NCBI RefSeq assembly: GCF_036208045.1 | Contig: NZ_CP121472.1 | Coordinates: 2,925,531 to 2,989,530 of the forward strand | Source of the DNA: Thiorhodovibrio winogradskyi | GTDB taxonomy: Bacteria; Pseudomonadota; Gammaproteobacteria; Chromatiales; Chromatiaceae | Direction of reading: 5' to 3' | Length of the DNA stretch: 64,000 nucleotides | Shown: piece after piece, positions 27,685 to 35,949 of the stretch | Layout: each line of letters opens with the position of its first letter | Position numbering within the stretch: the first letter of the stretch is position 1 | Made by a program: the position numbers and the translations under genes | The notes under the pieces: model-generated | Databases searched by the model: none | Told to the model about the DNA's origin: nothing | What the model saw: the letters and a program-made list of their open reading frames with translations, nothing else

Positions 27685-28266
27685 CTAGTCCAACCTTGAC
27701 TTGATCACGCGTGCGGGATTACCAACCACGATTGAATACGCAGGAACCTCCTTGGACACCACGGAACCCGCGCCTATTATGCTTTTTTTTCCTACGTCCG
27801 CCATGATGAGCGCGGCGTTTCCTATCCAGCAGTCTTCCCCAATTGCAATTTTCTGGTACTCGCCACCTTGTTGGCGGATGGGTATTTCAAGGTCGTCATA
27901 GTGATGCTGGCGGGTACCGCTGATGACATGCACGCCGCTGCCCAACAAGGTATCGGCACCGATCACACACATACCGATATTGCATCCGGGGCCGATGTAA
28001 ACCCCCCGGCCGATTTCCGTGTCTTGCTGAGAAAACACTGCCAGAAATCCGATGAAGCAATCAGGAGCGCAAGAACGCATCGCAAATCGGTAGAAGGCGA
28101 CTCGGAGATAGCTCCCCATCTTGCCGGGTAGCAGGCCAAGCATCTGTGAAAACGTCGAAAATGAGCCTTCACTTGAAACGCGTCCGATGATGGCATAAAG
28201 CACCAACAAGGGGGATACGATGATCACGGCGATGGCCTGCACGAGTTTCTTTTTCACTGACTTCAT
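27685..28266 (-). CDS. Hexapeptide-repeat acyltransferase
   Basis: A 193-residue protein with an N-terminal hydrophobic helix (about 9-28) and a left-handed beta-helix acyltransferase domain: hexapeptide repeats in IGRGVYIGPGCNIGMCVIGADTLLGSGVHV, the catalytic histidine region SGTRQHHYDD, then IAIGEDCWIGNAALIMADVGKKSIIGAGSVV and the closing VVGNPARVIK. It would O- or N-acetylate a sugar. Its stop is 158 bases downstream of the flippase start on the same strand. Confidence 0.88.
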   Translation of the reverse strand: MKSVKKKLVQAIAVIIVSPLLVLYAIIGRVSSEGSFSTFSQMLGLLPGKMGSYLRVAFYRFAMRSCAPDCFIGFLAVFSQQDTEIGRGVYIGPGCNIGMCVIGADTLLGSGVHVISGTRQHHYDDLEIPIRQQGGEYQKIAIGEDCWIGNAALIMADVGKKSIIGAGSVVSKEVPAYSIVVGNPARVIKSRLD

Positions 28267-28364
28267 GCCGTCAAGGATTCCAGAGATCAGCTAGAGACTG
28301 ATGTATTTTCTAATCCTGGGGGCCGCCCCAAGTCGTTAGCCAGAGTGGCATACGCGACCATGCC

Positions 28365-28577
28365 TCAATCGCGATAGAGCGGACATGTGCCGTTTTTTTC
28401 GTAGGTTGCTGTGCCAGTACTGACCAGAAGCCCATTCTTCTCTGCCTTGTGGATTTGGGAGCGCAACTTGGCCTTGAAGCCTGCCAGCAAGGCACCCCAT
28501 CTGCTGGCAAGGAAGATGCATCTGAACCTTGGCCTCCGGCAGGGGCGCTTGGTCGGTCGGTTCAGCATCGCAGACAC
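28365..28577 (-). pseudogene. Possible FemAB-like (peptidoglycan/EPS N-acyltransferase) remnant
   Basis: The gap between the deacetylase and acetyltransferase genes (28267-28631) contains a minus-strand frame with SRWGALLAGFKAKLRSQIHKAEKNGL, resembling the K-L-R-S-Q-I-R-(R/K) segment of FemAB-like proteins that commonly follow the DUF3473 polysaccharide deacetylase in exosortase/PEP-CTERM-type loci. The frame lacks the rest of the domain. Assignment is by motif memory and gene order only; the remainder of the gap shows nothing else recognisable. Confidence 0.35.
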
Positions 28578-28631
28578 GGCAGGTGAGCCGAGACGCGCCG
28601 AGACAAATGACGAGATGGCTAGCCTTCGGAC

Positions 28632-29618
28632 TCAAACCGCTAGCTCCTGCAACTGCGCCCTGGCCTCGCCGAGAGTACGGCATTGCACATCGGCTTTTGC
28701 TTTCAAATGGCTCAACACCGCAGCGAGTGCCCGGCTGGTTTCGTGAAAGGCGTTGTGGTTCGCCACCAAGGAATTGGGATTATCGATCAAGCTAGAGCTG
28801 TGCAGGTACATGTGGAAGACGCGCCTGCCATTCGCGAGCATTTGGTCGATCAGGCCGAGCATATCTTCGGCGCTAGTCAGCTCTGGGCTTAGATAGAGCT
28901 TGCGCAGCCAGTGGCTGAACCAGGCGAGGGCCAAGGGTTTGAGCGGACTTAGCCCGCGTGAGGAAATCCGCCGGTGCCAACGGTTGGCACGGTGGAAATC
29001 TCGCCAGTTATAGCCGACGCTGACGGGGATCTCGAATATGTCCTTGGCGACGGCTGGGCGCTGAGGATCCTGCAGGCTGGCCCAGAAAGGCTCGAGGTGC
29101 GCGTCGTGGCAATCGAAAAACTCATTTTGCCAGAAAGGATAGACGCTGGAGTCGATGGAAAAACCGTGCTTTTTCAGTAACCGCGCGACCTTTCCATCGA
29201 TACCCCAGCGACCGGTGCGGAAGCTTGTTGGCTGAACGCCGAACCGCTCCTTGAGAAGACGCACCAGTTGGCTGAGCTTTGCATCCACCTGCTCAGTGGG
29301 CAAATTGACGACGTGACTGTCTCTCTCGTTGGGCGAGCCGTAATAGGGTGGGTTGCACCAAGGGTGCAGGTGAGCACCGATTTCATAGTGGCCGGTGCGT
29401 TGCAGATCGCGGATCACCTGGACTGCCTTCTCGTCAGCGGCAACTGGATAATCGACGAACAGGGTCGGTCTGATCCCAAGGTCGTAACACACCTGGTGGA
29501 AGGGCCGCAGTTGCTGGACGTTCTCCACGCACCAACTGCTCTCAGGGAAGGGGCCTGACCAGTCCCAGCTTTCCTCGGTGTCAATACTGAGTAGGAAGAG
29601 CACCTGAGGGCGTCTCAC
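28632..29618 (-). CDS. Polysaccharide deacetylase-family protein
   Basis: A 328-residue NodB-type domain protein: LFLLSIDTEESWDW (acidic metal ligand near residue 13), GHYEIGAHLHPWCNPP (H-x-H-P metal site near 80), SFRTGRWGIDGKVARLLKKHGFSIDSSVYPF, and HMYLHSSSLI near the end. It would de-N-acetylate the polymer or its lipid-linked precursor. The GTG start overlaps the stop of the upstream GT4 fragment (GTGA), so the two were once translationally coupled. Its first 20-odd codons recur as scars at 33768, 35884 and 51646 next to other GT4 copies, showing that this gene was originally 3' to each copy. Confidence 0.85.
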   Translation of the reverse strand: MRRPQVLFLLSIDTEESWDWSGPFPESSWCVENVQQLRPFHQVCYDLGIRPTLFVDYPVAADEKAVQVIRDLQRTGHYEIGAHLHPWCNPPYYGSPNERDSHVVNLPTEQVDAKLSQLVRLLKERFGVQPTSFRTGRWGIDGKVARLLKKHGFSIDSSVYPFWQNEFFDCHDAHLEPFWASLQDPQRPAVAKDIFEIPVSVGYNWRDFHRANRWHRRISSRGLSPLKPLALAWFSHWLRKLYLSPELTSAEDMLGLIDQMLANGRRVFHMYLHSSSLIDNPNSLVANHNAFHETSRALAAVLSHLKAKADVQCRTLGEARAQLQELAV

Positions 29619-29935
29619 GATTGGGCTACCTCTCGGACGCGATAGAATAGTTGTGTGTATTCCTCGGTCATTCGCTTTGCGGAGCTGTGCCGATGGACGA
29701 AGTCTAAGCCGCCTTTGGCGAGCGTCTGGCCAAAGTCCGGTTGGTCGAGCAATGTGTTCCAGTGCGCGAGCAGAGTGGTTTGATCGCCGAAGGCCGCGAG
29801 CAAGCCAGTGTGTTGGGGTATGACCAGTTGATCGATCCCAGGAATGACGTAGGCCGCGACAGGTACGCCCATGGCGGCAGCTTCCATCAGGTATCTGGGG
29901 ATGCCCTCAAGGGTGCTAGTCATGGTAGATCGATT
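29615..29935 (-). pseudogene. GT4 glycosyltransferase, C-terminal fragment (copy 1 of 5)
   Basis: Encodes the last 102 residues of the GT4 family that is complete at 35947, 46643 and 51732 (MTSTLEGIPRYLMEAAAMGV..., DFVHRHSSAKRMTEEYTQLF). Homology stops just upstream of TMTSTLEG at about 29925, where unrelated sequence begins. The EX7E donor site is partly present but the acceptor domain is missing, so it is non-functional. It retains the original junction with the intact deacetylase. Confidence 0.85.
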
Positions 29936-30224
29936 ATGGTGTCAAGCTTGAATTGATTACTTCGCATCCCTCACCAGGTATGTTAGCAAAACAACAGTCA
30001 TTGCACTTGCCGTCTGGACCGATGGCAACGAGGCGACCCCGCACTCCGGGTCGGGTCGGTGGCCAGTTACCCTTAGATATGCTTTTCTTTCGCGATATCC
30101 GCCAGAGCCAGCGTCCTGCGGTAAGAATTGGTGCAGGATCCTCGACTCGCTGTCAATCCGCTCAATGCTGCCTTGCGGTCTCTGGTCTCTGGTCTCTGGT
30201 CGCTTGGCCGTTGCGGTTCATTCC

Positions 30225-30300
30225 CTGATCGCAGAATTATAGTCCACATCGGTGACCAGATGGCGCGGGGAACCGCCGATTCTCCATACTTTGTCTCTGA
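30225..30300 (-). pseudogene. GT2 glycosyltransferase scar
   Basis: The stretch around GGTGACCAGATGGCGCGG and the following CCGCCGATTCTCC matches 54030-54070 inside the intact GT2 gene (the region encoding GGFPPHLVTCEDYYF). It is a short decayed piece. Together with 31376-31550 it brackets the DUF4143 remnant. The rest of 29936-30224 shows no recognisable gene. Confidence 0.55.
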
Positions 30301-30310
30301 TCGAGAGGGT

Positions 30311-31155
30311 TCATTCGGCATCCAAGTCCCAGATTTCCCAGCCTGAAATCGCATCCACTCCTGGTGCGATTTCATGGCGCTGCCGCGTGGTGCAGGCGAT
30401 CCATGCGCGTGTGGCGACTTGGTTGCCGCAAAAGGCGCGCAGCTTGGTTAGTCCGCGGGTGTCGCGCGGACCGGGTTGTTCGGTGAGTTTGCATTCAATG
30501 GCGTGCAGCGCGCCGTTGCGTTCAATCAGCAGGTCCACCTCGTTGCCTGCTTGGTCGCGCCAGTACCAGAGGTTGGCGGAGGGCTGATGCCAGTCGCGCC
30601 AGCGCAACCATTGGATCACCACATGGTTTTCCCACAGTGCGCCGGCTTCCCGCCCGTCAGGAGGGTCTCGGCGGCGGCGAATCCGAGCAGAAAGGCGGCC
30701 AGTCCGGTATCGGTGAAATAGAGCTTGGGCGACTTGGCGAGACGTTTTCCCTGGGAGCGATAATAGGGTTCCAACAGCAAGATTTGGTTAGACGCGACCA
30801 GCACGCTGATCCATTGTTTCGCGGTGGTTGCGGAGACACCGACATCGCGCCCCAGTTCGGACATATTGAGCGTTTGGCCGCAAAGCGCAGCGCAGGCGCG
30901 CAGAAACCGCTCGAAATCCCGCAGGTTGCCGACGTTGAGCAGATTGCGGACATCGCGTTCAAGATAGCTGGCCAGATAGCCCTGGTACCAGCGTTCGCGA
31001 TCAGGAAGGGTCTCCGCCGGTCCGGCCCAAAGGGCGGGAAAGCCGCCACGCCAGAGGAATTGCGCCCAGTCCGGTGGTGTTGCGCCAGTGGTTCGTGCGC
31101 GCCATTCCTGGGCGGACAGGCCGAGAAAGGCTTTCAATCCAAATGCTTGGCACAT
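30311..31155 (-). pseudogene. DUF4143-type ATPase, N-terminally truncated and frameshifted
   Basis: The C-terminal two thirds of an archaeal-type AAA/DUF4143 protein: ERWYQGYLASYLERDVRNLL, NMSELGRDVGVSATTAKQWI (winged-helix-like), LYFTDTGLAAFLLG, and NEVDLLIERNGALHAIECKL, the PD-(D/E)XK-like DUF4143 core. No P-loop domain is present. Relative to the copy at 49652, the C-run near 30652 is one base short (GCCCG against GCCCCG), breaking the frame between AAAETLL and WENHV. Function in the intact family is unclear, though such genes are common in defence and toxin islands. Confidence 0.75.
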
Positions 31156-31277
31156 TAACGCTGGGAAAGTGAAATTGTTAAAGTCAGCCGTGCAAATGAC
31201 AGCTTAGGCGCTGCTGATTGGCCAGTGGTTAGGCGATGATTATCACTCGTGCCAACCCGAGAGCACGAAAACGGTGC

Positions 31278-31299
31278 GGACGGGGCGAATGCCCCGTCC
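31278..31299. repeat. Perfect 9-bp hairpin
   Basis: GGACGGGGC, GAAT loop, GCCCCGTCC. It lies in the 430-base gap between the DUF4143 remnant and the Phd gene. Not followed by a T-run on either strand; probably a REP-like palindrome. Confidence 0.5.
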
Positions 31300-31375
31300 A
31301 GCAGGAGACTCGGGTCCCGTGGGGTAACCGGCAGGCTCAGGTGGCCCAGGTCATGATCAAGGCCCAGTGGTTGCA

Positions 31376-31550
31376 CCTTGCTGGAAAATATAGCAGGTCA
31401 ATCTCGAGCCAATGGGCCTTGTCCTCGCCAAGCTGGATTAAGCTTGCTTTGGCGCCATAGCAAAAACGGGCGTGGCGGCAAGCCTGATCGCAAAATTATT
31501 GTCCTCATCTGTGACCAGATGGGGCGGGTGAACCGCCGATCATCTATAAT
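31376..31550 (-). pseudogene. GT2 glycosyltransferase scar with internal deletion
   Basis: Contains pieces that match, in order, the 3' end of the intact GT2 gene (CTGGAAAATATAGCAGGTCA against 53644-53664), an internal part (GGCCTTGTCCTCGCCAAG against 53940-53957), and the region near 54030 (GTGACCAGATGGGGCGGG). The same fusion of the first two parts is seen at 37140-37210, so the deletion predates a duplication. No coding potential remains. Confidence 0.55.
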
Positions 31551-31586
31551 TTTCGTTGATCGAGAGAACTCTGGAGAACAAAAGCT

Positions 31587-31868
31587 ATGCGCGTAAAGTT
31601 TTCAGAAGACGTGGTGCCTTTGACCGACCTCAAGGTCAATCCAGGGCGTGTCGTGCGGCAGGCTGCCGAGGCACACCGCCCCGTGCTGCTGACGACCCAG
31701 GGTCGCGGCGTGGCGGTCGTTCAGTCTTTGGCTGACTTCGAGCGCGATGCGAACGAGCGAGATTTTATGCGGGCGGTCGTGACCGGACTCGCCGACCTGG
31801 ATGCCGGTCGGGACGTATCGCTTGTCGAGGCCAAATCCCGACTTGGCTTGTCCCAAGCGGATGCCTGA
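31587..31868 (+). CDS. Phd/YefM-family antitoxin
   Basis: A 93-residue protein with the Phd/YefM N-terminal domain (DVVPLTDLKVNPGRVVRQAAEAHRPVLLTTQGRGVAVV), which binds operator DNA, and a helical C-terminus that would wrap the toxin. CTGGAG lies upstream of the ATG. It overlaps the ParE-like gene by 8 bases, the usual antitoxin-first arrangement. It is the only plus-strand gene pair in this minus-strand stretch. Confidence 0.9.
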   Translation: MRVKFSEDVVPLTDLKVNPGRVVRQAAEAHRPVLLTTQGRGVAVVQSLADFERDANERDFMRAVVTGLADLDAGRDVSLVEAKSRLGLSQADA

Positions 31869-32175
31869 TATTCGGGTCACGCTTGCCGAATCGGCTCTTG
31901 GTGACTTGGAGGACATTCGGAAATGGTACGAAGAGCAAGGGGTTCCAGAGGTCGGCGAACGACTCCTTCTGGAGATCCTTGAGCACATCGAAGACCTCTC
32001 AAACCATCCCAAGATTGGGCGTATCGTTCCTGAGTTTGGCCAAACCTTCCTGCGCGAATTGATCCACTCACCATTCCGGATCGTCTACCGCCTTGATCCG
32101 GGGCGCGTCCGCGTCGTGCGTGTATGGCGCGGCGAGCGCATACTCCGGCTGCCGTCTTCGGCTGAGCATCCCTAA
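31861..32175 (+). CDS. RelE/ParE-family toxin
   Basis: A 104-residue protein: VTLAESALGDLEDIRKWYEEQG at the N-terminus, HPKIGRIVPEFGQTFLRELIHSPFRIVYRLD, and VRVVRVWRGERIL at the end, typical of ParE/RelE toxins (gyrase poison or ribosome-dependent RNase). The ATG at 31861 overlaps the antitoxin stop. The pair looks intact. Confidence 0.9.
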   Translation: MPDIRVTLAESALGDLEDIRKWYEEQGVPEVGERLLLEILEHIEDLSNHPKIGRIVPEFGQTFLRELIHSPFRIVYRLDPGRVRVVRVWRGERILRLPSSAEHP

Positions 32176-32197
32176 CTGTTGGAGCGGCCGGCCTGCA

Positions 32198-32219
32198 TTC
32201 CAACGCTGGAGCGTTGGAA
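32198..32219. repeat. Palindrome between convergent toxin genes
   Basis: TTCCAACGC, TGGA loop, GCGTTGGAA. It lies between the ends of the ParE gene (plus) and the AbiEii gene (minus). The same sequence stands after the second AbiEii copy at 48075. It may act as a two-way terminator or be a dispersed palindromic repeat carried with the module. Confidence 0.6.
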
Positions 32220-32239
32220 CGAGGGGCACGAGGGGCTGA

Positions 32240-33145
32240 TTACATTGGAAAAGATCGGGTGGTTTCGGATGCGTCGAGAGCGGCTTCAGTCTTTTTACAC
32301 ATATCTGCAATGAGTTCGGTTAGCCAGGTCCAGAATGCCTTTTGCATCAGTGTCTTGGAAATCATCCCTTGGGGCAAGAAACGAGCCATCTCGCGGACGA
32401 AACCCGCTTGGATTTCCGGGTCCTCCAGCAGCTGTCGTCTCCGTTCGGTAAGGCGTGCGAGGAAGTCTGGCGTTGTGCGCTGATGATCCTTGATCTTGAC
32501 GGGAATCAGCGACAGCGGGAGTTCTGTGCCTTGTTGAACAAGCCAGCCAATGTCCCAGAGATCGCGGTGCTTGATTCGGTTTGGTCGCAAGACGAAGGCA
32601 ATCAGCTTGTCAGCTAGAATCTCGTCGCGGCTTTCGGCCTGCAGAATGAGCCCGCTTGTGCCCATATCAACGCCATAGGGATTGCGCAACAGCATCGGAC
32701 GACGATCATGGCTCGGAATCGCACAAATATCGATGTTGATTCGCTGGGCTGGCAGATCGTGACGCCCTGGGCGGGTCATCACGCGCATCTTCCAGGTGGC
32801 GACCTTACCGCTGTCGCGGACTGGCTCACTGACCCGGACACTCAGCCCGTACTTGGCTTGTAAGCGCTCGACGAGAACATCGCCGAGACTTGCAAGCGCG
32901 GCTCGATTAAATTCGGTCCCACCTGTGAAATCGAGATCCTCGCTCAACCGATTCGATCCATAGCAGGCGCGCAAACAGGTCCCACCGATAAAAGTGAGGG
33001 CTTGTAGTAGCCCCGCCTCGGCCATTTCTCGCAGGATGTCGTGATGCAGGAGCTCTTTCTCGACAACCGTGCGCAAGGGTGCCAGATCGCTTTGTTGGCG
33101 CAGCGCCTCGTCTACCAAACGATCAAAGAGCGTCATCAACGGCAT
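32240..33145 (-). CDS. AbiEii/AbiGii-family nucleotidyltransferase toxin, copy 1
   Basis: A 301-residue protein with the DNA-polymerase-beta-like nucleotidyltransferase core: LTFIGGTCLRACYGSNRLSEDLDF carries the G-G/T and D-x-D catalytic motif near residues 52-72, followed by AESRDEILADKLIAFVLR and KHRDLWDIGWL. AbiEii is the toxin of a type IV toxin-antitoxin / abortive-infection system and acts by nucleotidyl transfer. It overlaps the antitoxin gene by 23 bases. Copy 2 at 48117 is nearly identical. Confidence 0.9.
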   Translation of the reverse strand: MPLMTLFDRLVDEALRQQSDLAPLRTVVEKELLHHDILREMAEAGLLQALTFIGGTCLRACYGSNRLSEDLDFTGGTEFNRAALASLGDVLVERLQAKYGLSVRVSEPVRDSGKVATWKMRVMTRPGRHDLPAQRINIDICAIPSHDRRPMLLRNPYGVDMGTSGLILQAESRDEILADKLIAFVLRPNRIKHRDLWDIGWLVQQGTELPLSLIPVKIKDHQRTTPDFLARLTERRRQLLEDPEIQAGFVREMARFLPQGMISKTLMQKAFWTWLTELIADMCKKTEAALDASETTRSFPM

Positions 33146-33671
33146 CCCATTGCACTAGATCGAGATCGCGGCGCACTGCCTTCATATCTCGCAGTGCCAG
33201 CTCCACGGGGGCACGCCAGAGATGACAACGGGCATCGTAGATGAGTTGATCGGCCAATTCATTCGGGCGTTTTTTTGTGTGCACAAATTCAATGGATCCG
33301 AACGCGCCACATGATAATGTGGTGGTGCGCCCGGAAGACATGAGCGTGACATGATTTATCGGGATCTGCGAGATGACGCCCGCGTCGCTGAGCGCTGACT
33401 CCAGGCTGATGTAGTTGAATACACTCGCGCGCAGACGGGCTGCCGCGTGGTAGAGAAGCAGACCGTCGTTGCTGCCCACGACTGGGTAAAGATAAAGACC
33501 GCGACACACGCGCATGAGGAGCCCGTCGCGCTCGGCGCGCATAATCACCGCTCGCAAGGCGCCCGGGCGGTGCGTTGGCAGCGCCGAGCGCAAGTCAGCC
33601 AGCGTGAACAAGGCCTGTCTTTCGTTGGAGAGCGTCGCGAGCACACGAGCGAGTTGTTTGATCGGCTGCAT
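33123..33671 (-). CDS. AbiEi-family antitoxin, copy 1
   Basis: A 182-residue protein with an N-terminal winged-helix (ARVLATLSNERQALFTLADL, ...RAVIMRAERDGLLMRVCRGLY) and the C-terminal AbiEi antitoxin domain (ASVFNYISLESALSDAGVIS, FVHTKKRP). It represses its own promoter and neutralises AbiEii. The frame extends upstream to 33935, but copy 2 and the operator position support the ATG at 33671. It is transcribed first, with the toxin overlapping its end. Confidence 0.9.
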   Translation of the reverse strand: MQPIKQLARVLATLSNERQALFTLADLRSALPTHRPGALRAVIMRAERDGLLMRVCRGLYLYPVVGSNDGLLLYHAAARLRASVFNYISLESALSDAGVISQIPINHVTLMSSGRTTTLSCGAFGSIEFVHTKKRPNELADQLIYDARCHLWRAPVELALRDMKAVRRDLDLVQWDAVDDAL

Positions 33672-33686
33672 GGGCTGAACGGTCGT

Positions 33687-33715
33687 CGCTTGGTTATACC
33701 AAGTATAACCAAGCG
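33687..33715. promoter_or_regulatory. Inverted-repeat operator of the AbiE operon, copy 1
   Basis: Perfect 13-bp arms, CGCTTGGTTATAC and GTATAACCAAGCG, separated by CAA, 16 bases upstream of the AbiEi start. AbiEi proteins are known to bind inverted repeats in their promoters. The equivalent palindrome in copy 2 has changed bases in both arms, supporting selection for symmetry. Confidence 0.75.
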
Positions 33716-33767
33716 TATGACTTAAGGAGCTACTTTTCTCTATGTCCAGTCCCGGCGTGCCTCGACA

Positions 33768-34147
33768 TGGATGATGAGCAGGAAGAGCAGTTGCGGACGT
33801 CTCAGGCTCGGGCTGCCTCTCGGACGCGGTAGAAGATCTGCGTGTATTCCTCGGCCATGCGCTTGGCTGAATAGTGCTGGTGGACGAAGTCCAGGCCGGC
33901 TTTGGCGAGGGCCTGGCCCTGTGCGGGGTGGTCAAGCAGTGTGTTCCAGTGGGCGAGCAGAGCGGCTTGGTCGCCGAAGGGGGCGAGCAAGCCTGTGTGT
34001 TGGTGTTTGACCAGTTGATCGATGCCGGGGATGTCGTAGGCCGCGACCGGGCACGCCCATGGCGGCGGCTTCCATCAGGCAGCGGGGGATGCCCTCGAGT
34101 GTGCTGGTCATGGTGAAGAGGTCGAAGGATTTGAGCAATTCCCGGGC
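33768..34147 (-). pseudogene. GT4 C-terminal fragment with deacetylase 5' scar (copy 2 of 5)
   Basis: Minus-strand sequence equals the last 115 or so codons of the GT4 (SFDLFTMTSTLEGIPRCLMEAAAMGV..., ending REAARA), but an extra C near 34049 shifts the frame within the middle of the fragment. After its stop come about 12 codons of the deacetylase start, with CTG in place of the start GTG. Homology ends at about 34137, next to a REP-like palindrome. Confidence 0.8.
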
Positions 34148-34155
34148 CATTACTC

Positions 34156-34207
34156 GTGGGAGCGGCTTTAGCCGCGATACGGTGATCGCGGCTTAAGCCG
34201 CTCCCAC
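34156..34207. repeat. REP-like palindrome
   Basis: GTGGGAGCGGCTTTAGCCGCGAT and its imperfect reverse complement about a GACGGT-like centre. Similar elements occur at 57249 and 57813. The conserved GTGGGAGCGGC core is typical of dispersed REP sequences of gammaproteobacteria. Confidence 0.75.
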
Positions 34208-34285
34208 AAGCCCCGGCTCAACGGACAAGTGGCCCGGGTTATGCTTAAGGCCCAGACGGCACCCTGCCTATGCCGGTGATGAACC

Positions 34286-35755
34286 TCATTTTAGTGCCTG
34301 CTCGCACACCTGCTCAATGGCATCAAATACTGGGGCTGGAACGGTGAACTGAAATTGCTTGCGTCGGTTCTTCGATACCTTGCCGTTGTTTTGCAAAGCG
34401 GTAATCACCAAGGTCGTCAATGCATTGCCGCGCACATCGAAGCGTTCATCGATTTGGCGATACACCCGGTCGAAGCGATCAAGAAATTCGGTCTCTTCAC
34501 GCAGGTCTTTCTCGAGCGCTTGCCTGGCCATGTTGAGGCTGAACTCGACGATCTGCGTTGCATCCCAGTATCGATAGAGCGCTTCGTCACCCCGGAAACG
34601 AAAATCGTAGGTTTCATCGCTCAACCAACGCACATCCCAGCAGCGGCGCATAGGCATGGAGAAACTTTGCAAGGCGTTGAGGTAGGCTGCTTCATTGCGT
34701 TTCATCGCGACCGACACAGGTAACAGCAACCCACTGCCCATGCGGGCAGACTGGCAGAGCGCGTAGTGAAACAGAAACCGCGACAGCCGGCCATTGCCAT
34801 CCATGAATGGGTGAATGAACACTAACCCGAAGGACGCGATGGCCGCTGCGACCAGCGGGTCGATCACTTTCGGCAGGGCATTGGCAAACACCAGCACCCC
34901 GTCCATCAGCGCAGTCACCAGTTCGGGTGGTGGCGGTACATAGGTGATACCGGCTGCACCCCGCAGGGGTCCGCGCAGCCAGTTTTGTTCGTGGCGATAA
35001 GCAGCGGCTCGATCCAGTGGATTGGTGATGGCGGCGTTTTGCAACTCGACCAAATAGTCTTCGTCCATCGGTCGCGGCTGGTGCGCCTGTTTCAGCAGCG
35101 CCACAAAGGCCTCGGCCTTGTCCTGCGATGGTGTCTCACGCTCAAGCGCGAACGAATTTTCGGTCTCATGCAGGTACGCCCAGGCCAGCGCCCGATCAGT
35201 TGCCTGCGGCCCAAGCCCCGCGACAAAGGCATTTGCGTGATCGAGAATATTCAGCGCGAGCAAGCCTTCAATGGCTGGCGTACGCTCCACGGTGACCGCG
35301 TAACGCAGCGATCCCAGCCCGTTGAAATTGACCTTCCAGCGCGCATTGCGTTGACCGGGCGCGGTTAGGTAGCGCTTGGCATCGAACAGATCAACGGTTG
35401 GACCCGTGATCGCAACGTCGCCCTCAAGCTCGCGACCTTGGAAGGCCTCCCACAAAAAACCCAGGACGCGAACATAGCGACTCGAGGGCGTCGCCTGAAC
35501 CCGGCGCAGGATGTCGCTGCCAGGGATGTGCTTGAGCACCTGCGCCAGGACTGGCAGGTTGACCCCTTCATGCTTGAGCGCGAACAACAGCTGCTCGAGT
35601 GGCTCATCTTGTCCGGGCGCAACCTGCGCGGGCACCAGCAGGGCATCCGCCGTCTGCGTTACCCGCGATACAGGCGCAACCCGCGCGGGTCTCGATAGCG
35701 GAAATGCCGGTAGCTGGAAGCGTTCGCAGAGCAATTGGTAGCCGAGGCAACCCAT
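34286..35755 (-). CDS. Fic-domain protein (probable AMPylase or related)
   Basis: A 489-residue protein. The Fic motif reads HPFMDGNGRLSR near residue 320, matching H-P-F-x-(D/E)-G-N-G-R-x-x-R with catalytic histidine and anion-binding residues. The region before it (PPPELVTALMDGVLVF, IASFGLVFIHPF) is normal for Fic. The N-terminal 100 residues have no known motif, and the C-terminal part (VRGNALTTLVITALQNNG, KVSKNRRKQF) resembles a winged helix. Fic proteins transfer AMP or other groups to target hydroxyls. It stands alone, so no separate inhibitory partner gene is seen. Its first 69 codons and upstream region are duplicated at 50346-50640. Confidence 0.88.
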   Translation of the reverse strand: MGCLGYQLLCERFQLPAFPLSRPARVAPVSRVTQTADALLVPAQVAPGQDEPLEQLLFALKHEGVNLPVLAQVLKHIPGSDILRRVQATPSSRYVRVLGFLWEAFQGRELEGDVAITGPTVDLFDAKRYLTAPGQRNARWKVNFNGLGSLRYAVTVERTPAIEGLLALNILDHANAFVAGLGPQATDRALAWAYLHETENSFALERETPSQDKAEAFVALLKQAHQPRPMDEDYLVELQNAAITNPLDRAAAYRHEQNWLRGPLRGAAGITYVPPPPELVTALMDGVLVFANALPKVIDPLVAAAIASFGLVFIHPFMDGNGRLSRFLFHYALCQSARMGSGLLLPVSVAMKRNEAAYLNALQSFSMPMRRCWDVRWLSDETYDFRFRGDEALYRYWDATQIVEFSLNMARQALEKDLREETEFLDRFDRVYRQIDERFDVRGNALTTLVITALQNNGKVSKNRRKQFQFTVPAPVFDAIEQVCEQALK

Positions 35756-35883
35756 TTTTTCTTAAAAAGCCAAAGTTTTTGTTAAAAACGCTATCTTTCC
35801 ACAGTTTTTGTTTGGTCGCTTGCACCGGGGCTCGCATGTGGCAACAATAACTGAAACAAGCGACTAGCCGGGTTTATGATTAA

Positions 35884-35949
35884 AGTCCGACCAGTCCCAG
35901 CTTTCCTTGGTGTCGATGCTGAGCAGGAAGAGCAGTTGCGGGCGTCTCA
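35884..35949 (-). pseudogene. Deacetylase 5' scar behind GT4 copy 3
   Basis: Directly after the GT4 stop the minus strand reads RRPQLLFLLSIDTKESWDWSD, equal to the start of the deacetylase at 29618 with CTG replacing GTG, then breaks off at a junction with the upstream region of the Fic gene. It shows that the deacetylase once followed this copy. Confidence 0.8.
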
